From contig ML978258.1 in the NCBI GenBank assembly GCA_010015745.1, positions 45,505 through 109,504 on the forward strand: 64,000 bases of DNA, given 5' to 3'. The stretch is from Setomelanomma holmii. Taxonomy: Eukaryota > Ascomycota > Dothideomycetes > Pleosporales > Phaeosphaeriaceae. A program made the position numbers and the translations under genes. The notes under the pieces are model-generated. The model saw only the letters and a list, made by a program, of their open reading frames with translations. It was not told the DNA's origin and did not search any database. Below, piece after piece: positions 55,838 to 64,000 of the stretch; within the stretch, counting starts at the first letter, position 1; each line of letters opens with the position of its first letter.

Positions 55838-58702
55838 ATGGCAGGCACAGATAGCGGTACTTCGACGCCTCAATCAAGTCGGCAGAATGCCCTTGCCGAC
55901 ATTCAATTCGCGTCTATCATCGACGACGACCTCACGCCCTCCGAGGACGAATCGCCGGAAGAGAAGTCCTTGCAGCTGGATCATGTGCAGTCGACCATTG
56001 GGATCAGTATAGGACGGCAGCAGACGCGCCTGACGTCCCCGAAGACGCCGGCTGCGGAAAAGGCTGCTGCGTTGGACGAAACCGACGGCGGCGTGCTCTT
56101 TGAGGGCTTCGAGGAGCGCATCGAAGCCCCAGCGGCCCCGAGTACGATCCGAGACCTGGTAGACGCGGGAGACGGAAGAGAGAGGGATGCAGTCACACAA
56201 CCTCCAGCGCCAGTGCAGGAACGCCTCGCGCAAGAGCAGGAGCAGCCAGCGCAAGAGCAGGAGCGACCTGGCCCAGTGCAGGAGCGACCCTCCTCAGCGC
56301 AGGGACGACCCACTCCGGTGCAGGCACGACCCCCGCCTGTACCTGATGCGCTCGATCGTCTGCCTTCACCGTGGCGAGCAGGCCCCAAGACGTTCCAGAA
56401 CAAGCCAGGCAACCACCGCGCTATCCTGCGACAGAACCTCCAGGCGGGCCACCGGCGGCGCGCCTCCTCGAGCGGCTCCATGGGCGAGGCTATGCGCAAA
56501 TACCTGCCCTTCTCGCTCCCCTCAATACCGAAGACCTACAAAGACCTGCACCTCTCGCTGCCTAGCTTCTCAGCCCTGTCTCTGGAGTCCGACCGCCAGA
56601 GACGCGACACCTTTGCCCATGCTTCGAGCTCGGGCAACACGCCGCAGCAGGATGGCGGCCTGCTGCGTCGCAAGAGCCCGGGGGAACCCACCATTTCACC
56701 AGCACAGCCCAGCAGGGCGCCCATACCACAGCGCGAATTTGGCACCGAGAGCGAGTCTACGATAGCCGCCCCTGCTATCCGGCCATCCAGCGAGCGACCG
56801 ACGCTACGACTGCGACGTTCTAATTCCGAAGGGTCGTTGCTTGTCCACAGAGCCAGATCTTTCGCATCATCCCTCGGCGACGATACCCGCTTTGAGAGCG
56901 TGCAGGAGCAGGTGAACAGCAGGCTCAAGGCAATTCGAGACAGCTGGCAAGACGCCAACTTCAAGTTTCCGAGTCCCACCTTACCTAACTTCAACTTCAA
57001 TTACAGGGACGATCTTTTCAAGAACCGCAACGGGAGCGCATCCACCAAGCCAAGAGACGTTGATGTTGCCACAATGCACAAGGTTAGCCTCCGCGCACGC
57101 GACTCGACGTCCAACTCGCAAGGTTCACCACTCCGCTCCAAACTGAAGCGAACATCCAACGTCGCAGCTGCAGACAGCGAGACGCATCCTTTCTTTGCGC
57201 AAGCTTTGCAGGAGCTGGAGGGTGACTTGGTGGTTCTCGGAGGCTACCGTGGATCCATCCTACGCTCTGCGGACCCCCCGAATCGCCAGCTGTGGGTGCC
57301 CATCAAAGTTGGGTTGAACCTGCGCAAAGTGGATCTCGAGGTCCCGTTCGATGCTGGCGCCGATGAACGCATGGAAGAGACCATCATCCCAAGTGGAATG
57401 CTGAAGCATATTGGTCCCGTCGACATCTCGAAGCGGCTGTTCAAACGTCTGCGAGCTTCAGATAACGCCAAGACTGGAAGACTCAGAGTACACGACTATG
57501 GCTACGACTGGCGGTTATCTCCGCACTTCCTCAGCCGCCGCATGATTCAATTCCTCGAGTCACTTCCTTGCAATCAGGCAAGCGTGCCTCGCGAGGAACG
57601 CGGTGCTATCGTCGTGGCCCACTCACTCGGTGGCATGATAACACGCCATGTCATCAATCAACGACCGGATCTTGTATCGGCAGTCGTGTACGCAGGCGTG
57701 CCTCAAAGGTGTATCAACATCCTCGGCCCTTTCCGGAACGGAGACGACGTACTTTTCTCTTCACGCGTACTGACAGCTCAGGTCAACTTCAGCATCCGCA
57801 CTTCATTCGCGCTGCTACCCCTAGATGGTAAATGCTTCATCAACAAGCATACCAAAGAGGAGTACCCCATTGATTTCTTTGACCCCAAAACATGGACAAA
57901 TTATCGCCTCTCTCCTTGTCTAGGCCCTGCTCTACCACGACCAGATCCACCCAAAGAGAGCAGCTTGAGTGTGAGCGGCCTTTTGAACGCAATGTCGCAA
58001 GCACTGCCCACTTTCCCAAGCCGTAAATTCAGTATGTCAAAGAGCTCGCAGACGAATATCTCCGGAACAGCCAGTGATGCCGTTAGAGGTGCAGCAGATG
58101 TGGCTCTTACAGCGGCAGACAAGGTCGCAGAAGGGGGCGCAGAGAGCGCTGGCATGGGACCACAGATGGCGCAAGGGCAGCCACACGCTACACAGATCTC
58201 ATCTGAGCCAAATCCCGCAACAACAGTTACCATCCCTTATGACAACGCCGTAGAATATCTGACACGCACTCTCGCGGAGGTCAAGCGTTTCAAACAGGAG
58301 CTGGATTACATACCTGCCCATACTGCGTCAAACTCTTACCCGCCTATTGCGCTCATCTACGGCAAGACCACGCCGACGGTTCATGGAGCCAAAGTCGACT
58401 CCCATGAAGCCATACCTCGCGCAGATTGCTATGACGAGCTGGCTTTCGCCAGCGGAGACGGCGTTGTTCTTGCTCGAGCAGCTATGGTACCTGAAGGCTA
58501 CTCAGTGGTTCGCGGCGGGGTGGTCTCGAGTGAGCGAGGTCACATCACGCTTCTCGGCGATCTCGAGGCTGTGGGTCGTTGTCTTGTTGCTGTCATCAAT
58601 GCGAGGAGAAGCGGCGTCGGCATTGGCGAGGCAACAACACAAGAGAGAACGAAACGGAGTGGTGTTGGTCTAGGATTTCAGACAGCAAACATTGATTCGT
58701 GA
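55838..58702 (+). CDS. LCAT/PDAT-type acyltransferase or lipase with long disordered N terminus
   Basis: An intronless frame of 954 aa from MAGTDSGTSTPQSS (in-frame Mets at 55781 and 55814 lie over or before a TATATATA string and are less likely starts). Residues 1-450 are low complexity, with a degenerate VQERP-type repeat at about residues 120-170 and several Ser/Arg-rich parts. The alpha/beta hydrolase part starts near residue 460 (LVVLGGYRGSILRS), continues with VHDYGYDWRLSPHFLSRRM, and has the nucleophile elbow AHSLGGM (Ser596). A late His in SERGHITLLGD is the likely catalytic base. This is the lecithin:cholesterol acyltransferase/phospholipase-like fold. Substrate and location are uncertain; there is no signal peptide or transmembrane anchor. 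Confidence 0.85.
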   Translation: MAGTDSGTSTPQSSRQNALADIQFASIIDDDLTPSEDESPEEKSLQLDHVQSTIGISIGRQQTRLTSPKTPAAEKAAALDETDGGVLFEGFEERIEAPAAPSTIRDLVDAGDGRERDAVTQPPAPVQERLAQEQEQPAQEQERPGPVQERPSSAQGRPTPVQARPPPVPDALDRLPSPWRAGPKTFQNKPGNHRAILRQNLQAGHRRRASSSGSMGEAMRKYLPFSLPSIPKTYKDLHLSLPSFSALSLESDRQRRDTFAHASSSGNTPQQDGGLLRRKSPGEPTISPAQPSRAPIPQREFGTESESTIAAPAIRPSSERPTLRLRRSNSEGSLLVHRARSFASSLGDDTRFESVQEQVNSRLKAIRDSWQDANFKFPSPTLPNFNFNYRDDLFKNRNGSASTKPRDVDVATMHKVSLRARDSTSNSQGSPLRSKLKRTSNVAAADSETHPFFAQALQELEGDLVVLGGYRGSILRSADPPNRQLWVPIKVGLNLRKVDLEVPFDAGADERMEETIIPSGMLKHIGPVDISKRLFKRLRASDNAKTGRLRVHDYGYDWRLSPHFLSRRMIQFLESLPCNQASVPREERGAIVVAHSLGGMITRHVINQRPDLVSAVVYAGVPQRCINILGPFRNGDDVLFSSRVLTAQVNFSIRTSFALLPLDGKCFINKHTKEEYPIDFFDPKTWTNYRLSPCLGPALPRPDPPKESSLSVSGLLNAMSQALPTFPSRKFSMSKSSQTNISGTASDAVRGAADVALTAADKVAEGGAESAGMGPQMAQGQPHATQISSEPNPATTVTIPYDNAVEYLTRTLAEVKRFKQELDYIPAHTASNSYPPIALIYGKTTPTVHGAKVDSHEAIPRADCYDELAFASGDGVVLARAAMVPEGYSVVRGGVVSSERGHITLLGDLEAVGRCLVAVINARRSGVGIGEATTQERTKRSGVGLGFQTANIDS

Positions 58703-59390
58703 TGGCTCTCGACCACGCCCCTATACAAGTCGTGACAACGAAGTGCAGCGAGACAGAATAGAAAATTTCTCTACATTAGTGGCACACACTACTAGACTCC
58801 TTTCAGTGAACAGCTGGGAATCCCACCAAGACGAATTAGCGCCTTTGCTGACCCATGGATCAGGCTTGAACACTCGGGGAGAATACAGCACCCGAGTCTT
58901 CACAGCTACGTGGCACTGTTCTCCAGATTTTTCCATGGTCATTGCACACCATAAGCAGAACATTACAGCATCTGGCAAAAAGGTGCATGCCGATGGTTGA
59001 ACCGACTGAATTCTCCATGCAGTGCGGCCCGCTCCCCGGATTGACGACGGCTAGTCCCAACACCAAGTCTTCACCATGCTGATGATGCACGATGTGTGTC
59101 GGTGATGCGCAGCGGCTTGCCACTTGGTATTCCCGCTCGTGTCAGCTCCGTCTTGTAGTGTACAGCATATGCACGATCAGCGCGTAGAACACGCTTCATA
59201 TCTGCAACCGGCACGTCGCTGCTCAAGCCGATGTCCCTAGGACCAACGCGCACCGCTAAAGAAGAATTTTCGGCATCAGGTGGCAGTATATGCGACATCA
59301 GCATTATGAAATGAAGAAAATGGGCATCTGCAGTGTATGTAAACAGGACCAGTACTAAAGAGCAACTGCTACACCTTTACCCATCGCGCA
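58703..59390. other. Intergenic, 688 bp
   Basis: A minus-strand frame at 59304-59071 (77 codons, MSHILPPDAENSSLAVRVGP) is mildly protein-like but has no other support. Confidence 0.35.
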
Positions 59391-60346
59391 ATGGCTTACT
59401 CTCGAGTCCGAGACGATTCCCCGCGAGCGATTGCTCATGGCGGAAAGGAAGCACCCGAGAGCTGGGAATCAAGGGAGGAATCCCGTTCCTTCCATTACCG
59501 CACCTTCCTTGGACTGACACTGGCGCTATGGTTAGCGACTTCAGCAGCTCTTCTCTGGGCACTCGCGCCCAAGACGAAAGCGCATCAGAATCATCAAGTG
59601 AACTCGCTGCCTTTCTCTATTGGTAAGGCAATTTGGGCCTTCTTTACCAAGCATGCTGACCTTCCAGTACCGTCACATGATACCACCTTTGCCGACGACG
59701 CGAGGTTTCATTATGCCGCCAAAGATGGCAGCATTTCCGCTTGGTAATCTCTTATGCCCAGTAAGCTGCCCTGAGTCCTGCCATCACGAATTCATCTCTT
59801 ACACCCGTCAAGATGACAGCGGCATTGTCTCAGTCGAGCACCCGCAGAGATACCATCTACCTAAGAGCTACGAAAATCGGAACGACTCTTTTTCACAGGT
59901 GTACTCAATGTCAATGTTCCATCAGTTCCATTGCCTGGTAACTTCCCTCCTATATGCTTGTAGCAGCCTCTGACATTAGAGCAGAACTCGATTCGAGTCC
60001 GTCTGGGAGTCCTAGAAGGATACATGGCCGATACCGGTACGCAATTAAGTCGAGAGAAGCGTGCCGTCTTTGCGAACGAATCGCATATTGACCTCTGTTT
60101 CGACTACCTTCGACAGGTGAGTTCATCCCCATTCAGCAAACGTACAGCATCTGTTGGCGGCTAACCGAGTATGGCAAGGCCGTCATGTGCGCCGGTGATC
60201 TCTCTTTAGAGCATTCTGTGGCTCCTGGAGAGTTCGGATTCAATGGCTGGGGAACAGCTCACGAGTGCGCGGATTGGGACGCGATGTGGGCCATCACGGT
60301 AGAGAAGCGGTATGACCAAAATGCTTCAGAGCAGTCAAACAATTGA
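59391..60346 (+). pseudogene. UstYa-like (DUF3328) gene broken by one TAA codon
   Basis: Five exons (59391-59622, 59668-59760, 59813-59937, 59985-60116, 60179-60346) join in phase over introns of 45-62 nt, giving 250 codons including the final stop. Layout: short cytosolic N terminus, one membrane helix (FLGLTLALWLATSAALLW), then the lumenal domain. That domain has the W-x-SLMP..SGIVSVEHPQRYHLP block, FHQFHC, SHIDLCFDYLRQ, and a C-terminal MCAGDLSLE with a GWGTAHECADW segment. TAA at 59745-59747 replaces the residue after the conserved Trp. The second HxxHC motif reads HIDLC, so one putative catalytic His is lost too. UstYa proteins are oxidases that cyclise ribosomal peptides or act in other mycotoxin pathways; this copy appears dead. 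Confidence 0.82.
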
Positions 60347-61036
60347 TTTGACTCCAAATAATCTAAGAGTATACTTTAGCTTGCCCATTACAGGATAGCA
60401 TAGTATGGATATTAGGCAGTATCTATCCGTGTCGGCTATCAAGCAACTACCCAAGAAAGCTAAGCAGCAAAGCTAAGTACTAAAGCTACGCGAATGCGAG
60501 CTTAACTTACGTATATGCATGCGGGGTGTGTGTATTGTGCGGCAAGTTATCTCCTCCATGACTGTGGCGCACTGGTCCAACACGTATAGTTACACGTCTC
60601 TAACACGGTCTGTATCATACCGTCGCTGATGTTGCACGCGACCGTACGCACATTTACCATCAGCAGGTAAGTGGCACTGCGGCGACTAGATCAGCAAGCT
60701 GCATAGTCCAACACAAGCGTGGATTGCTAGACAGTGACTTCAGCCTGAGATGCGTCCATCGCCGACCTCGAGCCCAATTGTTCCGTCTGCGGACTCTCGC
60801 AGGGCGGCCGGTCGTCAGCAAGTCTGTCTCGGTGCGACGGTCCGTTACAACAAAAAATGATCAAGCGGAGAAAGTGAGATGGCGATGCTCACTCACGGTC
60901 CAAGGCTGCACCGTGACAATGAAATATATGAGTACTGCTCTCTATCTCTCCCTTCAAATACCGCCATCAGTAGCAAGCAAGCAACAGCAGTCTCTTCGAA
61001 TCAGCCATCTGAGCCACCACCCAGAACAACCTCAAC
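60347..61036. other. Intergenic, 690 bp
   Basis: No gene. TATA-like GAAATATATGAG near 60921 and a pyrimidine-rich leader precede the small secreted protein at 61037. Confidence 0.45.
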
Positions 61037-61264
61037 ATGCATTTCTCCAGCCTCGCTCTTCCTCTCTTCTCTCTTCTGGCTCTTACCGCCGCTCATCCCA
61101 ACCCGGCGCCTGAGCCCGTGAGCCTCGCTCCCCGCGGACTCACTCAGTACCCTGCCGATCAAACCATCGATATGGTGAAGCGTGCCCATCTCGAAGCCCG
61201 TTGCAATGTTGCATGCCCTTGCAATTGGTACGGGATGACCATTTGCTGCGAGTGCAACTGCTAG
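61037..61264 (+). CDS. Small secreted cysteine-rich protein (75 aa), candidate effector
   Basis: A single exon. Residues 1-19 form a signal peptide (MHFSSLALPLFSLLALTAA). A Pro/Ala-rich propeptide-like stretch containing Lys-Arg (MVKRAHLEAR) follows. The last 21 residues carry seven cysteines (RCNVACPCNWYGMTICCECN then C). The Lys-Arg at about residues 49-50 could be a Kex2 site that would release the cysteine-rich tail as a mature peptide of about 26 residues. No family is recognised. The odd number of cysteines allows three disulfides and one free thiol or dimerisation. The leader is typical of secreted fungal proteins. Confidence 0.8.
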   Translation: MHFSSLALPLFSLLALTAAHPNPAPEPVSLAPRGLTQYPADQTIDMVKRAHLEARCNVACPCNWYGMTICCECNC

Positions 61265-61627
61265 ATGGACACGGGTGAGATGAGGAAGGAGGATATGTAG
61301 TGGGAATTGTAAGTTTGCCGAGGAGGAACGATCTTGGATGATATGCTGACTTGATGAAGTGCACAACTTGACGTTGAGTGGAGATAGGGAAAGTGCAGTG
61401 ATCATGATGGCTCAGTAGGCGCCATGTCGGTAGCATTCTGTCACTCATTTGAACCCGGAATTCGTGAAGTCAATTTAGAAATTTAAAGAAGACTTCAGGC
61501 ACATCCTTCAATCAGTGGCAATGTGAGAAAATGAGCGATGTCTTGTTCGTAATATGACACTAGCACTTTCCGCATCCTCTCTGTAACCCCACCGCTTCTT
61601 TGACCACGAGTTTCCCACATGTTTCGA
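61265..61627. other. Intergenic between convergent small secreted protein genes
   Basis: 363 bp. Nothing beyond 3' UTRs is seen. Confidence 0.45.
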
Positions 61628-61981
61628 TCAATCAGAGCAGTTATCACCATACAAAACTCCACGGTTTCGACACTTGCCCGCGTCACAGTACTTGACAAAG
61701 TCAATACCCGTTTTGACATTGTGCTTGCCGTTGCAATAGAACAAGCTAGATTTGGTGTGGTCCTCGTCGGTGGCCTCATTGGCTACTTGGAGGGGGTAGC
61801 GGATATCGGCGAGGTAGTCGCCTGTTGAAAGCTATTAGCTTGCGTTCATCGTCGAAAGATCGGAGAGGTAGAAACCTTTATTGAGAAGCGAGTGACCACA
61901 ACAGACCCAGCGTTCCTGGCACCAATCGGCATTCACGCCAATGGCCGCGAAAGTGGCGAGGATAATGTTTGTTAGCTTCAT
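61628..61981 (-). CDS. Small secreted cysteine-containing protein (99 aa), one intron
   Basis: Exons 61981-61876 and 61821-61628 flank a 54-nt intron (donor GTTTCT, branch GCTAAT, acceptor AACAG). The spliced length is exactly 300 nt. Signal peptide MKLTNIILATFAAIGVNA, then WCQERWVCCGHSLLNKGDYL. The rest is hydrophilic with a KYCDAGKCRNRGVLYGDNCS tail, seven cysteines in all. Neither exon alone is long enough to stand out. A TATA box (62084-62076, TATATAAGG) lies about 100 bp upstream. No family is recognised. The fold resembles many fungal secreted effector-like proteins only in size and cysteine content. It is convergent with the secreted protein at 61037. Confidence 0.82.
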
Positions 61982-62075
61982 GTTGTGATTGATGATTTCG
62001 GAGGATTCTTAGTTGCAAGATTATCTGCTTGTTGTTTCTGTCCTGTGATGGCTGTCGAGCACCCATGCAAACACT

Positions 62076-62084
62076 CCTTATATA
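62076..62084 (-). promoter_or_regulatory. TATA box of the 61628-61981 gene
   Basis: TATATAAGG on the minus strand, about 95 bp before the start codon. Confidence 0.6.
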
Positions 62085-62600
62085 CTCCTTATCTTGGCTC
62101 GTTTGTCGCACTCTTGTTCATCGTCACTACCACAAGCCAACGAATCCTTCTTCCTACAGCCACTTTGGGAACATGCGGTCTGCTCAGCTATGTGACGTTG
62201 TGCGCCAGGGATAAAATCATAAGAAAGCTGAGGTCGTGATGTGTGACAACTCGGTTCCGACAATCTTTATGTCAGCTGATGTACAGGAGTAGACCTGTTT
62301 TTCATGTAACATACTGCAAATCTAGGGTGCTGTACGGACAATCTAGAAGACTCTGCCAGCTTTTTCCTTGCAAACAACCGGGAAGAGAAGTCTCATCACA
62401 TCGTATACATATTTAATAAATATCTCGACTGGACCGATAATATTATGCAGCACAGGTTTCAGCCTGTGTCATACCTTTTTGGCCAGCTGAGACTGGAGGT
62501 CGCACTTGGCATTATGTGTTGTGGATCTTGCCGTGGGCAATGCCAACATGGCGTGTGCAGACTCGAGCGCTCCTCAACCCTCGTCGACGGCACACATGTC
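62085..62600. other. Intergenic, AT-rich, before a transposon remnant
   Basis: No gene is supported. Confidence 0.4.
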
Positions 62601-63757
62601 ATCAAGCAAGTATACTTGCAAATATAGAGCTTCGTTGCCTAATACTTGAGGTTCTTTCAAGTCAAGTATCGTTGGTGTAAATCCTCAAGCAAGTCAAGTA
62701 TAGATAGAAGTGATACTTGAAGTATTTAAAGTACTTAAAGTACTTGAACTTCTGCAGTGTAGAGGTAAGAGAGAGTGTGGGATTAAAAGTGTAGAGCGTA
62801 AAGTAGAGGATAGAGAGCTTGCTATATATGAGGCTTTAAAGTAAGCTGTAGAAGCAATCTCACAATAGCTTTTAGGTGTTAAGGTTGGCTTACTAAGCAC
62901 GTTTCACCTCCGTTTCTTATTGTCGTCTTATGTTTCTTAGCTATATCAACCCTAAATTTAAAGCTTAAAAAGCTAATCACGTTGCCTTTCTTTGATGTTA
63001 TACTCTATTATTATCAGCTATGCTACCTGCCAGTTTAAAACGCGCTTGTAACACTAATTCTACTGCAAACAAGCGCGCAAAACACGCGTCTTGAGGCACT
63101 AAATTACAGCTAATATAGCTTGATAGCTAGCAGTTACCTCGTCGCCTATCGCCGCGCAAAGCCCTAGCTGAGTCCCAGGCCACCCGCGAGGCTACCGACG
63201 AGGCTAGTGATACGTTTGAGGTTGAGCTTTGTGAGAGCTAACCTAAAGCTGTGATTGTAGCGCCTACTAAGGGCAGCAAAGCAGCAATAATAGCTTTAGG
63301 AGACAATAATAAAGCTAAGGATAAAGACTTTAATAAGCGCTTTGTAGACAACTTTGATAGCATTAATTAGGCGCGCTTACTGCGTTTTTAGAAGCCTGCT
63401 CGCACACTTAAGCAGCGCAAAAGCTAGGTTTTTAGATATAGCTATCGCCTTGCTCTACGCGTTGATCCTACCTGTACTTTCTTCCTCTGCAAGTACTGCC
63501 ATCAGCATAGACTCTATGACGCTACTGGTGTTAGTCTCTCAAAAGTAATGTAAGCAACAACCTCCGCTAGCTATCAACTTGCAACAAATAAGATTAGCCA
63601 TTGCCTCGTAAGGAGTAGCGATTAGCAGCTAAAGCTGCATGAAGCTAGGCAAACTACTATCGCTATAGCTGCTAGCAAGAGCAATGAAGTTAGCTAAGAA
63701 GTCGCTAACGAGCTTAGAAACTTTAACATACAGCGCTTTCAACTTGCAGCAATTATA
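62600..63757 (+). mobile_element. Truncated hAT-type element: subterminal repeats and BED-finger N terminus
   Basis: From about 62600 to 62755 there is a cluster of CAAGTA / TACTTGA words, including palindromic CAAGTATACTTG and AAGTACTTAAAGTACTTGA. This is the pattern of hAT subterminal transposase-binding sites. Downstream, broken frames at 63240-63740 encode a BED-type zinc finger (VFRYSYRLAL then CKYCHQHR) similar in layout to the nested hAT at 20895-24198. Stops are frequent. The coding part ends abruptly where E10 begins. The left end and target duplication were not found, so the left boundary is approximate. Confidence 0.65.
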
Positions 63758-63759
63758 TA

Positions 63760-64000
63760 ACGTGTTTCACCAGCGAGCTGGCCACACCAGCGACCTGGCC
63801 ACACCAGCGACCTGGCCACACCAGCGACCTGGCCACCCCACCAAAACGCATACAGTTCAATACAGAATAACTCAACAACCACAAATTCAATTTGTCTGGA
63901 ACTTTGACAGAGGATAGACTAATTCTGTCTACATTGAGTCCTGTTATGGCCTTGTACATGACACTTGCTGCACGTTGGTGGTGCTCTTGTTTGTACCTGC
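63760..64000 (+). mobile_element. E10: left end of a Tan1/Vader-like pogo or MITE element, runs off the window
   Basis: It starts ACGTGTTTCACCAGCGAGCT after a TA (63758-63759). The terminal repeat contains four direct 17-bp units CACCAGCGACCTGGCCA (63768-63835). No transposase start is seen in the next 160 bp. Confidence 0.75.
63768..63835 (+). repeat. Four 17-bp direct repeats in the terminal repeat of E10
   Basis: The unit is CACCAGCGACCTGGCCA; the first copy has one change (GAG for GAC). It is analogous to the two-fold GGCGAGTGGCTCACAC repeat in E5. Confidence 0.92.

Overview
The window is nuclear DNA of a filamentous ascomycete (Pezizomycotina, most likely a dothideomycete). The evidence is short introns (about 41-69 nt, occasionally over 200 nt) with GTRNGT donors and CTAAY branch sites, Zn2Cys6 regulators, SDR and MFS families, a UstYa-type protein and small secreted cysteine-rich proteins. 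The transposons are riddled with C-to-T and G-to-A nonsense changes, as expected of repeat-induced point mutation (RIP). Genus and species cannot be read from the sequence.

Left arm (1-15296), gene-dense: the 3' end of a charged low-complexity protein, a Zn-cluster protein divergent from LSM7, an F-box-like membrane-anchored protein, a decayed or unknown minus-strand gene, an alpha/beta hydrolase of the homoserine O-acetyltransferase fold, a flavin-reductase-like FMN-binding protein and a MATE transporter.

Transposon island (15297-37376): at least nine whole or partial Fot1/Tan1/Vader-like (pogo, Tc1/mariner) DNA elements, called E1-E9 below, nearly all wrecked by RIP-like changes. Among them are a full-length reverse-oriented Copia retrotransposon (17569-26625) carrying a nested 3.3-kb hAT element (20895-24198), and three solo LTRs. 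Target duplications allow the nesting order to be read. A 20-bp satellite-like repeat surrounds the only assembly gap (36445-36494).

Right arm (37577-62000): an SDR divergent from a C2HC plus Zn2Cys6 transcription factor, a secreted Ca2+-dependent PI-PLC-like protein, a second SDR, a SAC-domain phosphoinositide phosphatase with a C-terminal hSac2 domain, an MFS sugar transporter, a coiled-coil protein, an acidic unknown with an in-frame stop, an LCAT-fold acyltransferase-like protein, a UstYa-like gene broken by one stop codon, and two small secreted cysteine-rich proteins, one of which is split by an intron and easily missed.

Right edge (about 62600-64000): a truncated BED-finger hAT remnant and, abutting it, the terminal repeat of another pogo-like element (E10).

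No RNA gene, CRISPR array or bacterial-type operon was found. Gene models were built by eye from reading frame, splice consensus and phase; every spliced CDS reported without a caveat sums to a multiple of three.
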